Shown here one piece after another: positions 56,043 through 64,000 of a DNA stretch of 64,000 nt. A program made the position numbers and the translations under genes. Under the pieces are notes generated by a model. It made no database searches, had not been told where the DNA came from, and saw only the letters and a program-made list of their open reading frames with translations. Each line of letters begins with the position of its first letter. Within the stretch, counting starts at the first letter, position 1. The stretch comes from Brachionus plicatilis (Eukaryota; Rotifera; Eurotatoria; Ploima; Brachionidae): the NCBI GenBank assembly GCA_010279815.1, contig QEOQ01000522.1, positions 296,182-360,181 of the forward strand, given 5' to 3'.

Positions 56043-56500
56043 TCACCTTACAAATATCAGGAATAAGTTAAAGGAGTTGTAAGGTGAGAATTTAATTTCC
56101 TTAATTTTACTCAAATCATAGGTGAATTTGGTCCTAGGATCCGCTTTTTTGTAAATGGTAGGGTCATACTGCCCAGAATATTTGATGAGTTTCTTCCAAT
56201 CTGTCTCATATTTTAGATCTGGTTGCTTTGAGTGTTTCATGTTGTGGAGAGCTACCGCTCTATGTTTTAAGTCGGGAACAGTGATGCTGTTGGCATTCGT
56301 TACCGACTGTGACATATTAATATCGATTAAATCGACGTCCGTTGGAGTTGGAACGTGTCTTCCTCTTGTCTCTTGAGCTGGATCTTCTGCCTTTAGTCTC
56401 TTCGGCTCTGGGTTTTCTAGATGGAGGTTTTCCTCCTCTACCTCCTATTGCGACATTATAGTGGCAATGTCTGACTATTTGTTCCCCTGCTGGTGCAGAT
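56043..56500 (-). pseudogene. Unassigned coding remnant, perhaps of a retroelement
   Basis: A 90-codon minus frame (56315-56043) contains LKHRAVALHNMKHSKQPDLK, YETDWKKLIKYSGQYDPTIY and KKADPRTKFTYDLSKIKEI. Codon-like composition and higher GC than the flanks suggest real coding origin. The DNA upstream to about 56500 is also GC-richer (KRLKAEDPAQETRGRHVPTP-like reading, with stops). No family recognised. It has one CGACGTCC (56333). Confidence 0.35.
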
Positions 56501-56766
56501 TTATTGGAGGGAGGTACTCGGATTCATTGTTCGATTAATTCACCTAATTAAAAAATTTAGAGTCCTATGTATCTAAATTGATTTTGAATATTTTTTTAAA
56601 AGACTGATTAAGACTAGAAATTTACTATATTCTTAGGTATTGTATGTTTTTGAAAAAAAATTATCTTTTTTTAAAGAAATTTATTTTTTTATTTGTTTTA
56701 AAAAAATTAATAAAATTTAAAGATTTTTTTTATAATGCAATCAAAATTAAATATCTACGTTTGCTA

Positions 56767-56915
56767 TTTAACGTAATCATCCGAATTGAGTGACATGTCT
56801 TTAAAATAGAGTACTCTATTTTATTGACACGCTGTTATAACATGTAAAAGATTCTATAGTGACATGTCACTAAAAAATTTAATGACATGTCAGTAAATTC
56901 GGATAATTACGTTAA
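56767..56915. mobile_element. Short palindromic MITE, 149 bp
   Basis: Left TTAACGTAATCATCCGAATT...GACATGTC and right inverse GACATGTC...AATTCGGATAATTACGTTAA. TTAA at both outer edges may be part of the repeat or the target duplication. Extra GACATGTC words lie inside (five in all). Confidence 0.8.
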
Positions 56916-57098
56916 TTTCAATGAAATAAAATTACAGAATTAAATCGCATTTATCTTTTCATTTAAATAAATTTGAAACATCGCACTTTTTTTCCATACT
57001 TCTTCAAAATTTTCATCAAAAGACGAAAAAATACACCATTTTTTAATTGATTTTTTTTACTTTTTTTTACTCTATTTTACTCATATTTCTAAGAAAAA

Positions 57099-57390
57099 TG
57101 TAGACGTCCAAGAAAAAAGCAAGTCAGTTTTGCTCAAAAAACGTTGTTTTTTTTTTTATATATATGTTTTTCAGTTTCAGTTTATTATTTATTAGTTTTT
57201 TTAAGTTTAGTTTTTTGATATAATTTAATTTTTGTTTTTGTTTATTTGGTTTCGGATTTGGACCCCGTGTCCCAATTAAGTTGTTTAAAAAACCTTATTG
57301 TGTTTTGATCCGAAACCCTCGAGTCTAGAATAGGACTTGAGAAGTCTGACTTGGAAATAAAAATCTACCAGCAAACCCAGAAATATTACA
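57099..57390 (+). repeat. 5' LTR of the Ty3/gypsy-type element, about 292 bp
   Basis: Starts TGTAGACGTCC and ends AATATTACA, giving the usual TG...CA ends with TGTA/TACA inverted tips. It contains a TATATATA stretch (about 57159) and AATAAA (57356-57361) near its end. A primer-site-like TGG follows two bases after the end. The 3' LTR lies outside the window, so the start is inferred from these signals and not from LTR identity. Confidence 0.6.
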
Positions 57391-57391
57391 G

Positions 57392-57409
57392 TGGTGCCCA
57401 ATTTGCTGA
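57392..57409 (+). promoter_or_regulatory. Candidate tRNA primer-binding site
   Basis: TGGTGCCCAATTTGCTGA directly after the LTR. TGG pairs with the CCA end of tRNAs, and the GCCC continuation resembles primer sites of many Ty3/gypsy elements. The tRNA is not identified. Confidence 0.5.
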
Positions 57410-57511
57410 ACAGTTTACAAATAGTAAACGTTAGAAACGAACTCACGATACAGAAAGAACTCAGGTGGTAGTGTAGGTTAGTTTGCTGAAGCAGCAAGTG
57501 GATTTGTGTAT

Positions 57512-57812
57512 ACTAGGGACGCAGTGACAAGACGTCTAACAATCAAAGTTGTGCAAGACTGAATACACGTGTAAAAAACCACATAAGGGTGATCTGATTT
57601 GGCGAATCGACTATAGATTTAGCGATTCACGTGAAGAAAAAATTAAAGAAAATCAATTTGAAATCAGTTAGACTAGGGACGCAGCGACGAGACGTCTATC
57701 TGAGCGATTTAGTGCTGGAAACACGAGTGAAAAGACAACAAGAGAAAGACTGAATCTTTAATTGTTGTTGGGTTTAAAAATTTCAAGACCAGGGACGCAG
57801 TGACGTGTAGTC
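57512..57812 (+). repeat. Three spaced leader repeats of the LTR element
   Basis: ACTAGGGACGCAGTGACAAG-ACGTCT at 57512, ACTAGGGACGCAGCGACGAG-ACGTCT at 57672 and ACCAGGGACGCAGTGACGTG at 57787, spaced 160 and 115 bp. They lie in the untranslated leader between primer site and gag; the first two carry the AGACGTC word. They could be packaging or dimerisation signals, or binding sites. Confidence 0.85.
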
Positions 57813-57898
57813 ATTGTAAATAACTGTGTAGTGGTTTATTACCATATCCTTTTTAATCATCGTATAAAAAAAGAAAACTTTAGGAAATACCCATCCCA

Positions 57899-59326
57899 AT
57901 GGACGAAACATTGGAACTCCGATCGATCATAGCAACAGCTTTGTTCGGAACACCGAGAGAAACAAAGAAGGTGGTTGAAGACGTCGTGGTACCAAAAGCG
58001 TGGTTCGAACACTATTTGAAGATAATGGAAACCACGTGGACCGATTATTACATCGGGGTCATAGCGACACTATTAAGCATTATAGTGATCAGCACGTGGT
58101 ATGGAACAAGACCTCGGAACAAAACTTTAGACGATAAGTTCAACAGAATCGACGCGAGACTCGATCAATTGATGGGAAATATCAATAATAGACCTCAAGA
58201 CTTCATATGCTCAAATGTTAACACGAACAGGTTGGACATTAAAAAAGCAATAGAGACTACAAGGACATCATCCATGGAAGCAAGGAGGCAAACATCGCCG
58301 GAAATTTCAGACAGCACATTAACAACCCAGACGTCTGAAATTGGACCACCCAAGACCTGTAGCACACCGACCACAAAACAGGCAAGAGAATGGTACAATG
58401 ACCATAACAGGATTGAAGGTCAACCAAAAAAAGTACCCATCGAGGAAGTGAACCCAACTTCAACGAGAGCGGACAATACTTTTGTCGACCTGGGTAGACA
58501 AGTGCGATTTAAAATGCCCAACACATTGAGCCAGCACAACTCCGGACAAAAGATTGAGACGATCAATCCATACCCCATATTATTTGTTTTACCACCAGAC
58601 AAATTTGACCCCAAAAGAACAGACGTCAGACAGTGGATTAAAGACTTCGATATGTTCATCGAATCAAACAACATCAACTCACACAAATTGAACATCGTCA
58701 TTGCACAATTGGACCATGAAACAAGAAAGATAATTGAAAACAGCCAGTTCAGTCTAAATGAAGAAACTGCTTATGCGGAATTGAAAACACTTTTAAGCCA
58801 ACTCTACGGAAGAAAAACTACTGCGAATCTGGAACTTAAAAGACAGTTCACAGAAAGAGTTCAAAGTTTCCACGAAAACGTCTACCTATACGCTTCACAA
58901 CTTAAAGTAATGTCCAAACAGTCTCATTATGAACTTTTACCATATCAAAAGGACAATCTGGTGAAGGATCAGTTCATACGTGGACTAAGAGACAAATTCC
59001 TGCGCACACGACTACAGATCATAAGAGAAGACATGTCATTAAAAGACATTGTAGAGGAGGCGGCCAGATATGAAAGAGCGGTTGAGGACGTCCAAGAGTT
59101 CCCAGAAAGAACAAAAAAAGTAGATTTTGAAGAGAAAATTGAAAAACATTTTTACAAACCACAACAAACACATAATCTTCAAGCAACACAACAAGGAAAC
59201 ACGCCAGGTTCCGATCAAATTATTTGCTCCAACTGCAAACAAGAAGGACACTATAGCAGAAGTTGCCCGCAAAAACCAAAACACACAGTAAACAACATTG
59301 AAACGACACCAATTCTGCAAAATTAA
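57899..59326 (+). CDS. Gag of the Ty3/gypsy-type element
   Basis: 475 intact residues, ATG 57899. Residues about 50-67 (YYIGVIATLLSIIVISTW) form a predicted membrane helix, unusual for Gag, followed by a basic RPRNK. A Ser/Thr-rich spacer comes next. The capsid region is about 225-400 (PPDKFDP...VRQWIKDFDMFI, YAELKTLLSQLYG, LVKDQFIRGLRDKFLRTRLQ). Residues 443-456 are a CCHC zinc knuckle, CSNCKQEGHYSRSC. The pol frame begins to overlap at 59292, in the +1 frame relative to gag, before the gag stop at 59324; translation of pol would need a +1 (or -2) shift inside this 35-nt window. The intact frame contrasts with the damaged pol. Confidence 0.9.
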   Translation: MDETLELRSIIATALFGTPRETKKVVEDVVVPKAWFEHYLKIMETTWTDYYIGVIATLLSIIVISTWYGTRPRNKTLDDKFNRIDARLDQLMGNINNRPQDFICSNVNTNRLDIKKAIETTRTSSMEARRQTSPEISDSTLTTQTSEIGPPKTCSTPTTKQAREWYNDHNRIEGQPKKVPIEEVNPTSTRADNTFVDLGRQVRFKMPNTLSQHNSGQKIETINPYPILFVLPPDKFDPKRTDVRQWIKDFDMFIESNNINSHKLNIVIAQLDHETRKIIENSQFSLNEETAYAELKTLLSQLYGRKTTANLELKRQFTERVQSFHENVYLYASQLKVMSKQSHYELLPYQKDNLVKDQFIRGLRDKFLRTRLQIIREDMSLKDIVEEAARYERAVEDVQEFPERTKKVDFEEKIEKHFYKPQQTHNLQATQQGNTPGSDQIICSNCKQEGHYSRSCPQKPKHTVNNIETTPILQN

Positions 59327-62300
59327 CAATACCGGCGTAAGATTTTTGGTAGACACAGGTTCTAAGCATTCAATTTTGAGCGCGAAAGCATGTCGAAAGC
59401 TTAGATTAAAACCACAAGAAAGCTCAATTGAACTGCATAACGCTGATGGAAATAAAAAAGGAATAATCGGTCGCGCCGATGTAGACGTCAAAATAAACAA
59501 TGAGTCATACAAAATTGGAATGATTATAGTTGAGAATTTAGTCAATGAAATGATTTTGGGTGTATATGATCTAAACAAATTTAGAAACCCAAGACGTTTT
59601 GTAAATGCGTTGAAGCAGTGGACCTCTAGCACATTGTGTAAACTCGAACCAGGAAAATTTAGAAAGCCGACTAAAAAGCTGACCCAAATGAAGAGCAAAA
59701 TCGAAAATACACAAAAGGAAACCAATGTCATTTTAAAAGCAAATGGTGCTTCCAAAATTACCGGAAAAGTATGTAAAACAACCTCGTTAGCGGTCATAAA
59801 CAAAATTCAAGAAAAAATATCCATCAAACAAGAATTTAGCGAAGAACAACTCGAGAACGCGAGAAATAAGATAGACGAAAAGGTAACCGAAATTTCAGCT
59901 AGTAACCTTACAGATCTTACACCGACAAACAAAACACAGCACACCATCGAAGTAACCGATAAAACACCCTTTCATATCAAAACGAGACCGGTATCATACG
60001 CCAAGAAAGAGGAATTCAAGGCATCAATCGAAGAAATGCTCGAAGCCAACCTAATCAGACGTACAAAATCCCCTTATTCCTCACCTGTCCATCAAGTAAA
60101 AAAGCCAGAGGGCGGAACACGCATGACAATCGATTATAGAAAACTGAACGGGCGAACAGTCAAGGATAACTACCCGTTACCGAGAAAAGACGTCACAATA
60201 TACAGCCTTAAAAATGCTAAAGTTTTTTCAAAAAAAGACTTTCACTCAGGCTATTTTCAAATACTCATGAAACCAGAAAGTAGACCGTACACAACATTCA
60301 GTTGCGAATATGGGTTATTTGAGTTCAACGTAATGCCAATGGGACTGACAAATTCCGGTGCAACCTTCCAAAGGCATATGGACGATATTTTCAAAGATTT
60401 GATAGACAAATTCCTCATGGTCTATATCGACGATATAATTGTTTATTCAGAAACAATCGAGAAACACTTCGAACATCTCGAAAAAGTGTTTGACATTATA
60501 AAAAAACAAAATTTAAAAATTAAGCCAAAAAAATGCAAATTTTTTCAGACGTCTATTAATTTTCTAGGGCATGCAGTGAGCAATGGAGAAATCAGACCAT
60601 CAGCAGAAAAAGTAGAAGCCATTAAAAATCAGAAAAGACCCGAAAACGTTGAGAACATCCAATCTTTCATCGGTATGGCATCTCACTACAGAAAGTTCAT
60701 TAAGGATTTCGGTAAAACGGCTTTCCTTCTACACGAACTTTGCGCCAAAGACGTCCCTTTCGTCTGAGATGACGAATGCCAAGCCGCCTTCGACAAGCTA
60801 AAGGAAGCGCTTACCAATGAACCAGTCTTGACAATACCAGACTTCAAAAAGCGATTCTTTTTGGAAACAGACGCTTCAAACAAGGGAATCGGCGCAGTAT
60901 TGTCACAAATGGACTCAGAAGGCAAGTTAAGACCAGTGGCTTACAACTCAAGGAAACTGAGCAAAGCAGAGCAAAATTACTCAGCGTCGGAAAGAGAAAT
61001 GCTTGCAATAGTAAACGCAGTCGAACATTTTAAAGAATTCTTATATGGTGCCGAATTCACATTTGTCACAGACCATCAACCACTAAAATGGATTAACAGC
61101 GTAAAAAAAACCCGCTCCACGTCTAATAAGATGGATAATTAGACTCGAAAATTATGATTTCGACATTTTGTACAGACCAGGCGTCGACAACTAAGCAGCT
61201 GACGGATTGTCCAGATGGCCAATGGACAAACTAACAGAGACGTCTGAGGACGAAAACGAAAATTTCATCATAAATAATTTGGTAGGAAAAGGGTCAATCA
61301 ACACAATTATGTTAAAAAATTTAGAAGGCGATTTAAGTAACCTCAACACCGACGAAAACATCGAATGGATCAAAAAAGTGATTGAAAGTGAAATAGGATA
61401 CCAAGAAATCGAAATTCAATAATTAAACGACGAACAGGCTGACCTATTGAAACAGTCAAAAAACCTCAAAGTACATAAAAATCAACTTTGGAGAGTAATC
61501 GAGAACGATAACGATCAAATACTCCAAATGGTAGTTCCTGAAGCTGACCGAAGGATTATAATAAAATTCAACTACTCTTCGATTCTATGTGGACATTTTA
61601 AATTTGAAAAAACAATTTCCGGATCAAAAGAAAATTTTATTGGCCGAAAATGAACATCGATATTGCAAAATTCATTGAGGAGTGCATAGTATGCCAAAAG
61701 ACGTCTAACACAAAAAACAAGATCAAAATTCCTTTAAACCCAATACTATCGTCCTTCCCACTCGAAATAGTCAACATAGACATTGTAGGACCGTTAAAAG
61801 TTAGTAAGAACGGATTTAAATATATTTTAGTAGTTATTGATCATTTTACTAAATGGGTGGTGTTATACGCACTTAAAAATATCGACGCAAGGACAACTGC
61901 AAAAGCATTATTTGATTTTATATGCCGATATGGTATACCTGACGCCTTCTTATCAGACCAGGGAAAAAATTATCAAGCCCAATTACTTCAAGAACTTTGG
62001 GAATTGCTCGATATTAGACGTCTTAGAACAAGTCGATTTCATCCACAGTGCGATGGAGTCGCAGAAAGACTCAATAGAACATTGAAGCGTATGATAAAAT
62101 GTTACGTTAACGAAAGTCATGACGACTGGGATGAGCTCCTACCAATGCTAAGCTTCGCCTATAATACATCGGTTCACTCGACTACAAAGAACACATCATT
62201 TGAGTTAATGTATGGAAGAAAGCCCAAACTTCCTATAGATCTAGTATACCAAACACCTAAACTAAACTTAAAGTTCAACCCGGACTCATATGCCCATTTC

Positions 62301-62949
62301 ATTAAAGAAAAAACTCAATAAAATGTTCAATATCGTTAGGAAAAATAGAGACGTCCGAATGCTAAGAAATAAAGTGATACATGACCGACAAGTGATGGCT
62401 TCAAGGTTTAAAAAAGACGATTGCGTGTGGCTCAAAGTGGAACAAGTAAAAAAGGTTCAATGTAAAAAATTTATATTTAATTGGAAAGGCCCTTATATAG
62501 TCGTTGAGAATATACGTGACACAAACTACGTAATTAAGCCACTAAACAAAAGGGGTAGGCCTATGGTAGTGAATAGGGTTCGATTAAAAAGACATTATCA
62601 GAGTATAGATAGGCAGGAATTACCAAAAATAGAAAACTCGGTCAACTACAACAAAAAGCATAATAAAGTGAGAGAAATAATAAAAAGAGCAAGAACAGTG
62701 AAAGTTCAACGGGTTGGACGAGAGAACAACGTTAGAAAAGTGAACAACGATGTCGACGCGAACAAAAACGCCCAAGAAGGAAACAGAGCTAAAGAGACGT
62801 CAAATCAAATTGAAGACGTCAAAAAGATACCCTTAAAATTTAAACAAAAGGACAAAAACTTCCAAGAACCAAAAATCAACCAAGAAATTTTTGTACCAGA
62901 CAGACCAGTCAGGTCACGAAAGCCATCTGATCGATATGTGGCCAACTAG
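59292..62949 (+). pseudogene. Pol (protease, RT, RNase H, integrase) of the Ty3/gypsy-type element, broken
   Basis: Domains in Ty3/gypsy order. Retropepsin FLVDTGSKHSILS (59346). Reverse transcriptase with MTIDYRKLNGRTVKDNYPLP, FSKKDFHSGYFQI, MPMGLTNSGATFQRHMD and YIDDIIVYS (60423). RNase H FLETDASNKGIGAVLSQ and FVTDHQPLKW. Integrase zinc motif (CGHF ... CIVCQ), catalytic Asp in NIDIVGPL (61778), Asp in FLSDQGKNY, Glu in GVAERLNRTLKRM, then a GPY/F module (WKGPYIVVENI). Breaks: TGA at 60765 (a Trp is expected), a frameshift near 61110-61130, TAA near 61191, TAA at 61420, frameshifts near 61640 and 62290. RT and integrase cores stay readable, so decay is recent. The frames 60686-60925 and 59039-59803 on the minus strand are shadows. 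Confidence 0.95.
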
Positions 62950-63148
62950 AAACATTTATAATGCTAACTAATTGTACATAACAAACCGAATTTCGATAAG
63001 ACAATTGCTTGTCATAATCAATTTAAAGAATTGCATCTTTTAGTCACGTGCTGTAAATAAAATAAATTATCCAAAAAAAAAGAAAAAAAAAAAATCTTTT
63101 CCTAATTCAAAATTCAAAATAAAATCGAACAAAATCCCAAACCAAGTA
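62950..63148 (+). other. Spacer between pol and ORF3
   Basis: About 200 bp without coding, with an A-rich tract at 63075-63092. It could hold a splice acceptor or internal start for ORF3; none is evident. Confidence 0.4.
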
Positions 63149-64000
63149 ATGGTGCGTTGCTTCCCAGCTGAACTACTCGAGGATCAAATAACCGACTTCG
63201 TAGACGTCCTCCGAGCCAAAATCGGGCCACTTCGATACGCCCGATTCATCGTCGAAGAGGATAGATCACGACGCGACACAGTTGGCTTCATTTCATTTTA
63301 CGACTTGCGAGACAACCAACGCTGCATCAACACAATAACTCATCGACTGCAATTAATGCTACCGCATGACAAACATTACGTCCAGTTCAAAGAGAACCAT
63401 GACTATAATCATACAGCATTTGACAAATGGCCGAACACCTAGCTAAGAGTATACGATATAGAAGAGGAACTAATACGTTATGCAAACGAGTACCCAGCGG
63501 AAAAACAAACAAGCCCGAGAGAGGAAAATGAGACGTCCTTCAATCCAAATATCAAACCATCACACAACACTAAAACGGGTAAAGCTTCTTTTTTAGATAA
63601 ATTTTATAGGAGCTACCTCGAGAAGACGTTCAATAACGTGATTAGGTTGTGTGACAAAATAAAAGTCAAAAACGATAGAAACGGAATAGGGTAAAAGGAA
63701 GAAGAACGGACAAAAAACGAAGCCAGGAGAGAGCTGTCGGACGAATTGTGCGAATTGGACCCAAAATATAAACACCACAAATCGGAAATGAGCGATTGGT
63801 CACTGTTTAAAATCAACAGTGAAATAGAAGTGACAAGGAAGTGGCAGCTAAAAAGAGCCGCGTTAATTGAGCTCAATAAACTCGACCCAAGCCAAATGAA
63901 ATTCGGTATGGAGGCTCAATAGATGGATTGGCCTTTGGAGAAAATCCAAGAAGAGATAGGGAAGACCAAAAAACGGATAGAGGAGAAAGCCGAAAATGAC
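63149..64000 (+). pseudogene. Third ORF of the LTR element, function unknown, runs out of the window
   Basis: From ATG 63149 one frame stays coding-like for 284 codons to the window end, broken only by TAG 63440, TAA about 63692 and TAG about 63920. Residues 1-70 (MVRCFPAELLEDQITDFVDV, RYARFIVEEDRSRRDTVGFI then SFYD) have a strand-helix-strand-strand-helix pattern, with VGFISFYD at the RNP1 position of an RRM-like fold; this is an inference from shape. Later parts are charged and helical (SYLEKTFNNVIRLCDKIKVK, EKIQEEIGKTKKRIEEKAE). No signal peptide or membrane helix is seen, so it does not look like env. It carries two AGACGTC words and one AGACGTT, as the rest of the element does. Confidence 0.7.

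Noticed and set aside
59039..59803. 254-codon minus-strand frame across gag and pol
   Set aside because: Antisense to Gag zinc knuckle and protease; hydrophobic by complement of A-rich codons. No domain.
60765..63922. Reassigned genetic code (stops read as Gln or Trp)
   Set aside because: TBC1D24 and testican use CAA/CAG for Gln and end at TAG and TGA, and the retroelement also has frameshifts. Pseudogene decay is enough.

Overview
The window is a piece of an animal (metazoan) nuclear genome. It is very AT-rich, carries mono- and trinucleotide runs throughout, and holds two recognisable animal genes: a TBC1D24/Skywalker-type TBC-TLDc gene (49972-51801, +) and a testican/SPOCK-type SPARC-thyroglobulin gene (19586-20545, -). 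Nothing in it looks bacterial or organellar. The species cannot be named from the sequence; an invertebrate is likely. Assembly gap: 51826-52803 (N).

Most of the rest is mobile DNA in many states of decay. 0-18 kb: TIR-element ends, a Merlin transposase fossil (5.5-6.1 kb), Ty3/gypsy fragments (8.3-8.9 kb), a TATA-driven 55-residue cysteine-rich ORF (10.5 kb), a peptidase-like fossil split by a hAT-type MITE (11.9-12.9 kb), a Gag fossil (13.9 kb), a Tc1 fossil carrying a 356-bp MITE (15.3-16.7 kb) and a CR1-like LINE fossil (17 kb). 18-28 kb: the testican gene with an AT-rich minisatellite upstream, a LINE inserted in antisense into a CR1-like LINE with a 14-bp target duplication, and a small acidic two-exon gene candidate. 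28-31 kb: a 3052-bp hAT transposon with an 8-bp target duplication, containing a 1490-bp foldback element. 31-36 kb: a retroelement/env-like fossil, a truncated second testican copy, and a three-layer nest (hAT MITE, then TTAA element, then hAT MITE). 36-49 kb: LINE and Tc1 remnants and at least six TIR elements, most with visible target duplications.

49.9-51.8 kb is a sharply GC-rich, intronless TBC1D24 gene. 54-56.5 kb holds antisense retroelement debris and a second copy of a C-block MITE. From 57.1 kb to the window end runs a Ty3/gypsy-type LTR retrotransposon: a 292-bp 5' LTR, primer-site-like sequence, leader with three repeats, gag, a pol broken by several stops and frameshifts, and a third ORF of unknown role that leaves the window.

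The most unusual signal is in that last element. The palindrome GACGTC, almost always as AGACGTC, occurs 19 times in 6.4 kb (LTR, leader, gag, pol and ORF3, in all three reading frames) against four times in the other ~56 kb. It looks like a dispersed nucleic-acid-level motif rather than a protein motif. Other points of note are a possible 23-nt GT-AG intron, the cysteine-rich micro-gene, a zinc-finger ORF inside a 596-bp TIR element, a membrane segment in Gag, and 10-bp-spaced ACGT arrays in the foldback arms.
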